In this document: piece by piece, positions 8,630 to 16,232 of the stretch
Layout: each line of letters opens with the position of its first letter
How positions within the stretch are numbered: position 1 is the first letter of the stretch
Source of the DNA: Mycolicibacterium neoaurum
GTDB lineage: Bacteria; Actinomycetota; Actinomycetes; Mycobacteriales; Mycobacteriaceae
DNA length: 64,000 nucleotides
NCBI RefSeq assembly: GCF_036946495.1
Contig: NZ_JAQIIX010000002.1
Coordinates: 2,418,001-2,482,000 of the forward strand
Reading direction: 5' to 3'
Notes under the pieces: generated by a model
Databases searched by the model: none
What the model was told of the DNA's origin: nothing
Seen by the model: the letters and a program-made list of their open reading frames with translations, nothing else
Made by a program: the position numbers and the translations under genes

Positions 8630-8980
8630 ATGAGCACCTCCGAGATCGCCACCGTCCTGGCATGGCACGACGCCCTCAACGCCCGTGACTACGACACGCT
8701 GGTGAAGCTGTCCAGCGACGATATCGAGATCGCTGCCGCCGACCGCGCCGCCCAAGGACACCAGGCCCTGCTGGACTGGGCACAGGAAGGCGTCACCGCC
8801 GAGGTGGGCAGGCTCTACGTGCACGACGGGGTCGTGGTTGCCGAACAGACCGTCGATGCAGCCGCGGCCGCGTCGGCATTCCGGGTGGTGCACGACCAGG
8901 TCACCTCCGTGTTCCTGCATCAGAGCCTCGAGGAGGCCCTGGCCGCCACCGGCCTCAGCGAAAAAGACCTCGACGCCTAG
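8630..8980 (+). CDS. NTF2/SnoaL-like small protein
   Basis: A 116-residue protein that looks like a nuclear-transport-factor-2/SnoaL fold: an N-terminal helix (IATVLAWHDALNARDYDTLVKLSSDDIEI) and a curved beta sheet, here with a helical end (LHQSLEEALAATGLSEKDLDA). ATG 8630 is preferred; GTG 8621 would add three residues. It lies 10 bp after the previous gene, and its stop codon directly abuts the rmlA start, so it belongs to the same transcript. No catalytic residues can be assigned. Its position corresponds to M. tuberculosis Rv0333, also of unknown function. Confidence 0.8.
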   Translation: MSTSEIATVLAWHDALNARDYDTLVKLSSDDIEIAAADRAAQGHQALLDWAQEGVTAEVGRLYVHDGVVVAEQTVDAAAAASAFRVVHDQVTSVFLHQSLEEALAATGLSEKDLDA

Positions 8981-9844
8981 ATGCGCGGCATCATCCTGGC
9001 CGGGGGGACCGGGACGCGGCTGCACCCGATCACCCGGGGCACCAGCAAGCAGCTGCTGCCGGTGTACGACAAACCGATGATCTATTACCCGCTGAGCACA
9101 CTGATGATGGCGGGGATTCGGGACATCCTGATCATCACCACCGGCCACGATGCACCGGGCTTTCACCGGCTGCTCGGCGACGGCTCGCAATGGGGTATCA
9201 ACCTCACCTACGCGGTGCAGGACACACCCGAGGGCCTTGCGCAGGCCTTCGTGATCGGCGCCGACCATATCGGCGGCGATTCGGTGGCATTGGTATTGGG
9301 CGACAACATCTTCTACGGACCCGGCCTGGGAACGGGCTTGCGCCGATTCCAGAACGTCAGCGGCGGAGCCATTTTCGCGTACTGGGTGGCCAACCCGTCG
9401 GCCTACGGGGTCGTCGAATTCGACGTCGACGGCCGGGCGATCTCACTGGAGGAGAAACCGGACAAGCCGAAATCGCATCATGCGGTTCCCGGTCTGTACT
9501 TCTATGACAACGATGTCGTCGAGATCGCCCGTGGGCTGCGCAAGTCCGCGCGCGGTGAGTACGAGATCACCGATATCAATCAGACCTATCTGCGCCAAGG
9601 CAGACTCTCGGTCGAGGTGCTGGCCCGTGGTACCGCGTGGCTGGATACCGGGACCTTCGATTCCCTGCTGGACGCAGGCGATTTCGTGCGCACCATCGAA
9701 CAGCGCCAGGGACTGAAGATCAGTGCTCCCGAGGAGGTGGCCTGGCGGGTGGGCTTCATCGACGACGAGCAGCTCGCCGACCGCGCCCAGACCCTGCTCA
9801 AGTCGGGCTACGGGAACTATCTCTTGGAGCTGCTGCAGCGTTAG
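8981..9844 (+). CDS. rmlA: Glucose-1-phosphate thymidylyltransferase
   Basis: First enzyme of dTDP-L-rhamnose synthesis: it joins glucose-1-phosphate and dTTP to give dTDP-glucose and pyrophosphate. dTDP-rhamnose supplies the rhamnose of the arabinogalactan linker, so the gene is expected to be essential. At 287 residues it is full length. The nucleotide loop is LAGGTGTRLHPITRGTSKQLLPVYDKP, then LGDNIFYGPGL (metal Asp), EEKPDKPKS, VPGLYFYDNDVV and TAWLDTGTFDSL, all standard for RmlA. ATG 8981 follows the preceding stop with no gap. The last 47 bp overlap the 3' end of the convergent YibE/F-type gene. Confidence 0.98.
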   Translation: MRGIILAGGTGTRLHPITRGTSKQLLPVYDKPMIYYPLSTLMMAGIRDILIITTGHDAPGFHRLLGDGSQWGINLTYAVQDTPEGLAQAFVIGADHIGGDSVALVLGDNIFYGPGLGTGLRRFQNVSGGAIFAYWVANPSAYGVVEFDVDGRAISLEEKPDKPKSHHAVPGLYFYDNDVVEIARGLRKSARGEYEITDINQTYLRQGRLSVEVLARGTAWLDTGTFDSLLDAGDFVRTIEQRQGLKISAPEEVAWRVGFIDDEQLADRAQTLLKSGYGNYLLELLQR

Positions 9845-11051
9845 GCGTCGCCAGCACCGCCGCGATGGCCGTCGTCAACGGAACCGAAAGAGCAAGGGCG
9901 ATACCGCCGACTGCCGAGCGGGCGATCTCGATGGCCACGCTCTCCCCGGTCAGGACATCACCGAGGGATCGGTTGGCCACGCTGAACAACAGCAGTAGCG
10001 GGAGCGCGCTGCCCGCGTAGGCGAGCACCAGCGTGTAGACCGTACTAGCGATGTGGTCGCGGCCGACCCGCATGGCGCCGAAGAACACCGCCCGCCGTGA
10101 ATCACTGTGCTGTGCCAGCTCGAAGGCCGTCGAGGCCTGGGTGACGGTGACGTCGTTGAGGACGCCGAGGGAACCGATGATGAAACCGGCCAGCAGCAGG
10201 CCGGTGATCGACACCCCACCGAGGAACGTCGCGACCGCATTGTTCTCCTCCTCCGAAAGCCCGGTGAGGTGGGTGAGCTCGATGGCCCCCCACGACAGCG
10301 CCGTCGCCAGCAGTAGCGATGTCAACGTGCCCAGCAGCGCCGCGCTGGTGCGCAGACTCACCCCGTGGGCCAGGTAGAGCACGGCATAGAGGATCAATGA
10401 CGACGCCACCAGCGCCACCGGAATGGCATTGGCCCCGTCGCGCAGGGCGGGCAGCATGAACAGCACCAGCACCGCGAAGGCGACGGCGATACCAATCAGG
10501 GCGCGCAGACCGCGCCAGCCGGCGACCGCGACGACGACGATGGCGAAGGCCGCCGCCAACGCGGTGAGCGTCCAGCTGCGCTCGTAGTCGTAGAAGGAGT
10601 AGATGGTGGTGCCGGTCGGGTCGACCGCGCGGGTGATGCGGATATCGTCGCCGACGACAAGTTGCGGTTGTCCCGGTCCGCCGCTGAACTCCAGCAGTGT
10701 GTAGGCGCCCTCGTTGGGACCGGAACCGATCCGGATGAACGACTGGGTGCAATGGGTATCACCGGTGCTCGGCGGCGGTGCGGACGTGATGACCGCGCCG
10801 ACCGTGGGTCCGCCGCAGGCTGCCTCCGAGACCGAAACCACCCGGCCGGCCTCGGTGCTGACACCACCGCCCGCGGAGTTCTGGAACGGCAGCGGAATAT
10901 CCAGCTTCTCCTGACTCGGCCACAGCCAGCCCACCCCGATCAGGGTGGCGAGCGCGATCGCGACCAGCAGGCCGACCACGATGCGCGCGGCCAGCGGGCC
11001 CAACGGCGAGGGGCCGCTCAGCGAGTGCGAGTGTGAATGGGAGTGGGCCAC
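9798..11051 (-). CDS. YibE/F-family membrane protein with His-rich start
   Basis: A 417-residue integral membrane protein of the YibE/F family. GTG 11051 gives AHSHSHSHSLSG at the N-terminus, a possible metal-binding His run; longer starts up to 11144 would run into aspC. One helix (IVVGLLVAIALATLIGVGWLW) is followed by an extracytoplasmic domain of about 120 residues with two Cys. Then come seven or so transmembrane helices, among them WTLTALAAAFAIVVVAVAG, LLLAGFIIGSLGVLNDVTV and LVLAYAGSALPLLLLF. The segment GVLNDVTVTQASTAFEL is the family signature. Its role is unknown, with transport suggested. It is 26 bp downstream of aspC, probably cotranscribed. Confidence 0.85.
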   Translation of the reverse strand: MAHSHSHSHSLSGPSPLGPLAARIVVGLLVAIALATLIGVGWLWPSQEKLDIPLPFQNSAGGGVSTEAGRVVSVSEAACGGPTVGAVITSAPPPSTGDTHCTQSFIRIGSGPNEGAYTLLEFSGGPGQPQLVVGDDIRITRAVDPTGTTIYSFYDYERSWTLTALAAAFAIVVVAVAGWRGLRALIGIAVAFAVLVLFMLPALRDGANAIPVALVASSLILYAVLYLAHGVSLRTSAALLGTLTSLLLATALSWGAIELTHLTGLSEEENNAVATFLGGVSITGLLLAGFIIGSLGVLNDVTVTQASTAFELAQHSDSRRAVFFGAMRVGRDHIASTVYTLVLAYAGSALPLLLLFSVANRSLGDVLTGESVAIEIARSAVGGIALALSVPLTTAIAAVLATPNAAAAPRDSSRSPT

Positions 11052-11077
11052 CCGAAACAGCGTAGGCGGTGTGCCTG

Positions 11078-12349
11078 CTACTGCCGGTAGCTGACCAGGA
11101 AGTTGCCAAGCCGGTCGATGGCGTTGGCCAGATCCCGCGCCCACGGCAGTGTCACGATGCGCAGATGATCCGGTGTGGGCCAGTTGAATCCGGTGCCCTG
11201 GGTGACCAGGATCTTCTCCTGCAACAACAGGTCCAGCACCAGTTGCTCGTCATCGTGGATGTCGTAGACCTCGGGGTCCAGCCGAGGGAACGCGTACAGC
11301 GCACCCTGGGGCTTCACACAGGACACTCCGGGGATCGCGTTCAGCTTCTCGACCGCGACATCGCGCTGTTCGAGCAGTCGGCCGCCGGGCAACACCAGAT
11401 CGTCGATGCTTTGATGGCCGCCCAGGGCAACCTGAATGGCGTGCTGGGCAGGCACATTGGGGCACAGCCGCATATTTGCCAGCAGGTTGATGCCCTCGAT
11501 GAAACTGCTCGCATGTTCCTTGGGGCCGGTGATCACCAGCCAGCCCGACCGGTAGCCGGCCACCCGATAGGCCTTGGAGAGCCCATTGAAGGTGAGGCAC
11601 AACAGATCCGGTGCCAGGGTGGCCAGGCTGATGTGCTTGGCGTCGTCGTAGAGGATCTTGTCGTAGATCTCGTCGGCCAGCAGCAGCAGCTGATGCTTGC
11701 GCGCGAGTTCGACCATCTGCTCCAGGATTTCGCGGCTGTACACCGCGCCGGTGGGGTTGTTCGGGTTGATCACGACCAGCGCCTTGGTTCGCTCGGTGAT
11801 CTTGGATTCCAGGTCGGCGATATCGGGGTTCCAGCCCTGGGTCTCGTCACACAGGTAATGCACCGGGGTACCGCCGGCCAGCGCGGTCGAGGCGGTCCAC
11901 AGCGGGTAGTCCGGCGCCGGGATCAGCACCTGGTCGCCGTTGTCGAGCAATGCCTGCAGCGTCATCGTGATGAGCTCGGAGACACCGTTGCCGAGGAAGA
12001 CGTCGTCGACGTCGAACTTGGGGAAGCCATCCACGAGTTCGTAGCGGGTGAACACGGCGCGGCGGGCCGGGATGATGCCCTTGGAGTCCGAATAGCCCTG
12101 CGCGGTAGGGAGGGCGGCGATGATGTCACGCATGATCACATCGGGGGCCTCGAACCCGAACGGGGCGGGGTTGCCGATGTTGAGCTTGAGGATGCGGTGG
12201 CCCTCGGACTCCAGTCGGGAGGCCTGCTCGTGTACCGGCCCGCGGATCTCGTACAGGACGTCCTGCAGCTTGGTCGACTGGGCGAACGTCCGCGGACGCG
12301 GCTGCGGGCTCTGATGCCACGTTCGGTCGGGAAGCTGATGGGTACTCAC
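11078..12349 (-). CDS. aspC: PLP-dependent aminotransferase (AspC/AlaA type)
   Basis: A 423-residue fold-type I aminotransferase, annotated aspC in M. tuberculosis (Rv0337c) and close to AlaA-type alanine transaminases. The PLP lysine is in NGLSKAYRVAGYRSGW. Other family marks are NIGNPAPFGFEAP, DYPLWTAS (stacking aromatic), NPNNPTGAVYS (PLP Asn), ADEIYDKILYD (Asp and Tyr to the pyridine ring) and a C-terminal Arg in LRIVTLP. It probably moves amino groups between alanine or aspartate and 2-oxoglutarate in the cytosol; the exact substrate cannot be read from sequence. It heads a transcript that continues into the YibE/F gene. Confidence 0.93.
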   Translation of the reverse strand: MSTHQLPDRTWHQSPQPRPRTFAQSTKLQDVLYEIRGPVHEQASRLESEGHRILKLNIGNPAPFGFEAPDVIMRDIIAALPTAQGYSDSKGIIPARRAVFTRYELVDGFPKFDVDDVFLGNGVSELITMTLQALLDNGDQVLIPAPDYPLWTASTALAGGTPVHYLCDETQGWNPDIADLESKITERTKALVVINPNNPTGAVYSREILEQMVELARKHQLLLLADEIYDKILYDDAKHISLATLAPDLLCLTFNGLSKAYRVAGYRSGWLVITGPKEHASSFIEGINLLANMRLCPNVPAQHAIQVALGGHQSIDDLVLPGGRLLEQRDVAVEKLNAIPGVSCVKPQGALYAFPRLDPEVYDIHDDEQLVLDLLLQEKILVTQGTGFNWPTPDHLRIVTLPWARDLANAIDRLGNFLVSYRQ

Positions 12350-12476
12350 GAGTTACAGTGTCCCACGGGCTGACAACCCGATTTTCGTGCTGCATAACGG
12401 TTTGGCTGTCACGACGGTAAATTCACGGCCGCGCGCCGCTGTTTTCTGTGATTGCGGTGCTATTTTCCGATCCATT

Positions 12477-12893
12477 ATGACGTCGATGACACGTTCGCTG
12501 ACCGCGGTAATGGGAATTGCTGCGGCAGCAGCCCTGGCCCTGGCAGCGCCCGCCCAGGCCGCACCGCCATTGCTCAATGGTTCGTATTCGGGCGCGGAGG
12601 GCGATCCGGACAACGTCTGGGTGATGGCCAGCGCCTGCGACCCCTCAGGGTGCACCGGCACGGTATCGAGCAACCAGGGCTGGTCGACACCCATGACATT
12701 GGTCGGGGGCATCTGGAACTTCTCGGTGACCAAACCCGACGGATTCATCTGCCCGGACGGAAGTTACGCCCCGGCAATTGTGCATATGACCGTCGATCCG
12801 GTGACGCTCGGCGGCGTGCTGTCGGCCGATTCGAACGGCGAATGCCCCGGCGGCATCATCAGCGCCACACCATTCCAATTGAAGGCGCTCTAG
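12477..12893 (+). CDS. Small secreted protein of unknown function
   Basis: A 138-residue exported protein. ATG 12477 (or 12486) starts a clear signal peptide, TRSLTAVMGIAAAAALALAAPAQA, cut before APPLLNGSY. The mature part of about 110 residues holds four Cys (ASACDPSGC, FICPDG, GECPGG) likely in two disulfides, and repeated small-residue beta strands (GTVSSNQGW, GGIWNFSV). This looks like a mycobacterial family of small exported proteins without assigned function. It stands alone between aspC and a long palindrome downstream. Confidence 0.8.
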   Translation: MTSMTRSLTAVMGIAAAAALALAAPAQAAPPLLNGSYSGAEGDPDNVWVMASACDPSGCTGTVSSNQGWSTPMTLVGGIWNFSVTKPDGFICPDGSYAPAIVHMTVDPVTLGGVLSADSNGECPGGIISATPFQLKAL

Positions 12894-12899
12894 CCAAAA

Positions 12900-12960
12900 G
12901 CCGAACGGCCAGTTATAACACGACTTTGCGCTGAAAGCGTGTCACAACTGGCCGCTCGGC
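12900..12960. repeat. Long imperfect palindrome (possible terminator, repeat family)
   Basis: The left arm at 12900-12927 and right arm at 12934-12960 pair over about 27 bp with three purine transitions and one bulge, around a 6-bp loop GCGCTG. It lies between convergent genes. The half-site GGCCAGTTRTRACACG resembles the arm of the palindrome at 54939-54993, which suggests a dispersed repeat family. There is no T run. Confidence 0.75.
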
Positions 12961-12973
12961 AGTAGTTGCGGGT

Positions 12974-15900
12974 TTAGCGCTTACCGGGCCGACGGGCTCC
13001 CTTGGCGATGCCCAGACCCTTCACCGGGGGCTCGTCACCCACGACCCGGGACTCGTCACCGGATCCGTTAGAGCTCGGCGCCGCCGCTGCGGGCTCGGCC
13101 TCGGCCGGCGCGGGGGGCTCGGCAGCCTCGGCGGCTTCCGGGACCTCGGCCGGCTCAGGGGCAGCCGCGGGCTTGGGCGCCGCGGCCTTCTTCGCCCCGG
13201 GGCGACGGGCGCCGGCGGCGATACCCAATCCGACGACGGGCGGCTCGGGCTTGGACTCCTCTAGCCCCATATCCGAATCGGCGGTGTCCTGCTTGGCGCC
13301 TGCCTCGGCCTTGTCCGGGTCGACATTGGGCGGCTGGGTCACCGTCGGCTCACCCTCATTCGGTGCGGCCTTGGCCGGGGCGGCCTTCTTGGCCCCCGGA
13401 CGGCGAGCGCCCGAGGCGATACCGAGCCCCTTGACCTCGGGTTCGGGCTTCGCGGGCTCGGCCGGTGTCGACTCCGCCGGGGCTGCGGCGGGTGCCGATG
13501 CCGCGGGTGCGGCCTTCTTGGCGCCCGGACGCTTGGCGCCGCCGGCGATGCCCAGACCCTTGACCGGAGCGGCGGTCTCGGCGGCCGGAGCCTCCGCCGT
13601 GGAAGCCGATGCCGCGGGTGCGGCCTTCTTGGCGCCAGGGCGCTTTGCGGCACCGGCGATTCCGAGCCCCTTGACGGGCGCGGCGGCGGCCGGAGCCGCT
13701 GCCTTCGCAGGAGCTGCCGTCTCTTCGGCGACCGCCTCCGCTTCGGCGACCTCTTCGACCGCAGGCGCGGCGGCGGCCTCTGCCTCGGCTCGCTTCTCGG
13801 CGAGCTCGGCCGACCACTTGGCCGCGGTGCCCTTCTCGGGCAGCGTGTAGAGGCTGGTCTCCAGTGAGGCCAGCAGCAGCTGTGCCACGTCGAGCACCTC
13901 TGCCTTCTCCCGATCGGATGCGGTGGCGACCTCGTCGACACCGTCGGTGATCATGACGCGGCAGAACGGGCAGCCGGTGGCGATGGCCGAGGCACCGGTG
14001 TCCAGCGCCTCCTCGGTGCGCTCCTGGTTGACGCGCTTGCCGATGTGCTCTTCCATCCACATCCTGGCGCCACCCGCACCACAGCACAGGCCGCGGTCGG
14101 CGTGCCGGGGCATCTCGGTGAGCTTGGCGCCTGCCGCGCCGACCAGCTCACGCGGCGCCTCGTACTCCTTGTTGTGGCGACCGAGGAAGCAGGGATCGTG
14201 GTAGGTGACATCCTGGCCGACGGGGTTGATCGGGATGAGCCGCTTCTCGCGGACCAGGCGGTTGAGCAGCTGGGTGTGGTGCACGACCTGGTAGTCGGAT
14301 CCGAGCTGCGGGTATTCGCGGTTGATCGTGTTGTAGCAGTGCGGGCAGGTCACGACGACCTTGCGCTTGGCGGTCTCGACACCCTCGAACAGCTCGTTGA
14401 TGGTCTCGACGTTCTGCGCGGCCAGCTGCTGGAACAGGAACTCGTTACCCGCGCGGCGGGCCGAGTCGCCGGTGCAGGTCTCACCGGTGCCGAGCACCAG
14501 GAACTTCACACCCGCGGTGGCCAGCAATTCGGCGACGGCCTTGGTGGTCTTCTTGGCGCGGTCCTCGTAGGCGCCGGCGCAGCCGACCCAGAACAGGTAC
14601 TCGAACCCGTCGAAGGACTCCACGTCCTGGCCGTAGACCGGGACGTCGAAGTCGACCTCGTCGATCCAGTTGGTGCGGTCCTTGGCGTTCTGGCCCCAGG
14701 GGTTGCCCTTGTTCTCCAGGTTCTTGAACAGCACACCGAGCTCACCGGGGAACTCGGATTCGACCATCACCTGGTAGCGGCGCATGTCGACGATGTGGTC
14801 GATGTGCTCGATGTCCACCGGGCACTGCTCGACGCAGGCGCCGCAGTTCGTGCAGGACCACAGCACGTCGGGGTCGATGACGCCGCCCTGCTCGGCGGTG
14901 CCGACCAGCGGGCGCAGCGCCTGCTCGGGGCCGGAACCCTCGATGCGCGCGAAGCCGTCCTCGGGCACACCGTGTCCGTGCAGGCTGTCGCCGAGCTCGG
15001 CGAAGTCGACCGAGCCCTCCTCGGGCATGGGCTTGCCCTCGATCAGGTAGGGCGCCTTGGCGAACATGTGGTCGCGCAGGTTCATGATGACGAGCTTGGG
15101 CGACAGCGGCTTACCGGTGTTCCAGGCGGGGCACTGCGATTGGCAACGTCCGCACTCGGTACAGGTGGTGAAGTCGAGGTAGCCCTTCCAGGTGAAGTCC
15201 TCGATCTTGCCGCGGCCGAACACCGCGTCGTCGGCGGGATCGTCGAAGTCGATCTTCTCGCCCTTGTGCTCCATCGGCAGCAGCGGGCCGAGGCCGTCGG
15301 GCAGCCGCTTGAAGGTGACGTTGATGGGCGCCAGACCGATGTGCAGGTGCTTGGAGTGCAGCACGATCAGCAGGAACACCAGCATGACGCCGATGTGGCC
15401 CATGAGCGCCAGCGTCTCGATCCACATGTTCGCGGTCGCACCCAGCGGGGCCAGCAGCCAGGCCACACCGTCGGAGAGGAACGCGCCGCTCTGGTAGGGG
15501 AACTCTTCGCCGAGCACGTTCACCGCGGCACCGCGGAACAGTGCGTAGGTCGCGATGACCAGGAAGATCATGAACAGGATCTCCCAGGCGCCACCGGTGT
15601 GCGAACCGTAGAACCGGGATTCGCGTCCGATCTTCTTGGGCTCGCGGGCGATACGGATGATCGCGAAGGTGACGATGCCCAGGAACACCATGAGCGCGAA
15701 GAAGTCCTGCAGGAAGCCCAGCACGGCCCAGCGGCCGACGAACGGGATGTGGAACTCGGGGTCGAACAGGACGCCGTAGGCCTCCAGGTACACCGTGGCC
15801 AGGACGAAGAAGCCCCACATCGTGAAGAAATGCGCGATGCCGGGGATGGACCACTTGAGGAGCTTCGACTGGGCGAAGACTTCCTTGTTCTGGTTGAGGA

Positions 15901-16063
15901 AGCGGCGGACGAGATCGTCTTTGCGGCCGCGTTCGTCGCCGAGCTTCTGGCCCGAACTGATCAGCTTGGTGAGCCACAGGACGCGCTTTGCAGCAAACAC
16001 CAACACGACGGCGGTCATCAGCAGTCCGAGGATCAATCTGCTGATTTCGAGAGTGTGCTGCAC
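12974..16063 (-). CDS. etfD: Membrane Fe-S electron-transfer protein EtfD
   Basis: A 1029-residue protein equivalent to M. tuberculosis Rv0338c, reported as EtfD, which passes electrons from electron-transfer flavoprotein to the membrane during fatty-acid beta-oxidation. Residues 1-250 hold about six membrane helices with a cytochrome-b-like look. Two 4Fe-4S ferredoxin motifs follow: CTECGRCQSQCP and CTNCGACVEQCP. Two CCG (HdrB-like) domains come next, with CPHCYNTINREYP, DPCFLGRHN, CCGAGGARMW and TGCPFC. The last 300 residues are Ala/Pro/Lys-rich and carry five copies of a motif VKGLGIAxGAxRPGAKKA, ending in RRPGKR. A GGGAGG site sits before ATG 16063. Two palindromes at 16086-16127 probably control the promoter. 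Confidence 0.93.
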   Translation of the reverse strand: MQHTLEISRLILGLLMTAVVLVFAAKRVLWLTKLISSGQKLGDERGRKDDLVRRFLNQNKEVFAQSKLLKWSIPGIAHFFTMWGFFVLATVYLEAYGVLFDPEFHIPFVGRWAVLGFLQDFFALMVFLGIVTFAIIRIAREPKKIGRESRFYGSHTGGAWEILFMIFLVIATYALFRGAAVNVLGEEFPYQSGAFLSDGVAWLLAPLGATANMWIETLALMGHIGVMLVFLLIVLHSKHLHIGLAPINVTFKRLPDGLGPLLPMEHKGEKIDFDDPADDAVFGRGKIEDFTWKGYLDFTTCTECGRCQSQCPAWNTGKPLSPKLVIMNLRDHMFAKAPYLIEGKPMPEEGSVDFAELGDSLHGHGVPEDGFARIEGSGPEQALRPLVGTAEQGGVIDPDVLWSCTNCGACVEQCPVDIEHIDHIVDMRRYQVMVESEFPGELGVLFKNLENKGNPWGQNAKDRTNWIDEVDFDVPVYGQDVESFDGFEYLFWVGCAGAYEDRAKKTTKAVAELLATAGVKFLVLGTGETCTGDSARRAGNEFLFQQLAAQNVETINELFEGVETAKRKVVVTCPHCYNTINREYPQLGSDYQVVHHTQLLNRLVREKRLIPINPVGQDVTYHDPCFLGRHNKEYEAPRELVGAAGAKLTEMPRHADRGLCCGAGGARMWMEEHIGKRVNQERTEEALDTGASAIATGCPFCRVMITDGVDEVATASDREKAEVLDVAQLLLASLETSLYTLPEKGTAAKWSAELAEKRAEAEAAAAPAVEEVAEAEAVAEETAAPAKAAAPAAAAPVKGLGIAGAAKRPGAKKAAPAASASTAEAPAAETAAPVKGLGIAGGAKRPGAKKAAPAASAPAAAPAESTPAEPAKPEPEVKGLGIASGARRPGAKKAAPAKAAPNEGEPTVTQPPNVDPDKAEAGAKQDTADSDMGLEESKPEPPVVGLGIAAGARRPGAKKAAAPKPAAAPEPAEVPEAAEAAEPPAPAEAEPAAAAPSSNGSGDESRVVGDEPPVKGLGIAKGARRPGKR
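12977..13685 (-). repeat. Five-copy C-terminal coding repeat in etfD
   Basis: Five copies of the peptide KGLGIAxGAxRPGAKKA are encoded near 12977-13024, 13178-13240, 13378-13435, 13513-13572 and 13624-13682. They are separated by 30-70 residues of Ala/Pro/Glu-rich linker. The motif itself is conserved while the linkers drift, which suggests that the motif has a function such as binding. Confidence 0.85.
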
Positions 16064-16085
16064 GGCGTGCCTCCCAGTGGTTTTT

Positions 16086-16127
16086 AGTTACTAGCCGGTA
16101 ACTTGAGTGCGGTTACTCATGGGTAAC
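16086..16127. promoter_or_regulatory. Paired palindromes upstream of etfD
   Basis: AGTTAC-6-GTAACT (16086-16103) and GTTAC-6-GTAAC (16112-16127) are two similar inverted repeats with centres 25 bp apart, 20-65 bp before the etfD start. The form fits a TetR- or GntR-type regulator. Control by fatty-acid status is inferred from EtfD's role. The rest of 16064-16232 shows only a ribosome site and no gene. Confidence 0.55.
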
Positions 16128-16232
16128 TTAGGCTAGTTGCCTGCTCATAGTTACATCACCAAAGTTGGCGCCGCTAGCAAGGCTGTCCTAACTAGTTGGT
16201 TGGCTATCTTGAGAGCCGTCCGGCTCGATCGC

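Noticed and set aside
14045..16087. A 680-codon plus-strand frame across etfD
   Set aside because: Antisense shadow; the minus strand encodes the Fe-S motifs.
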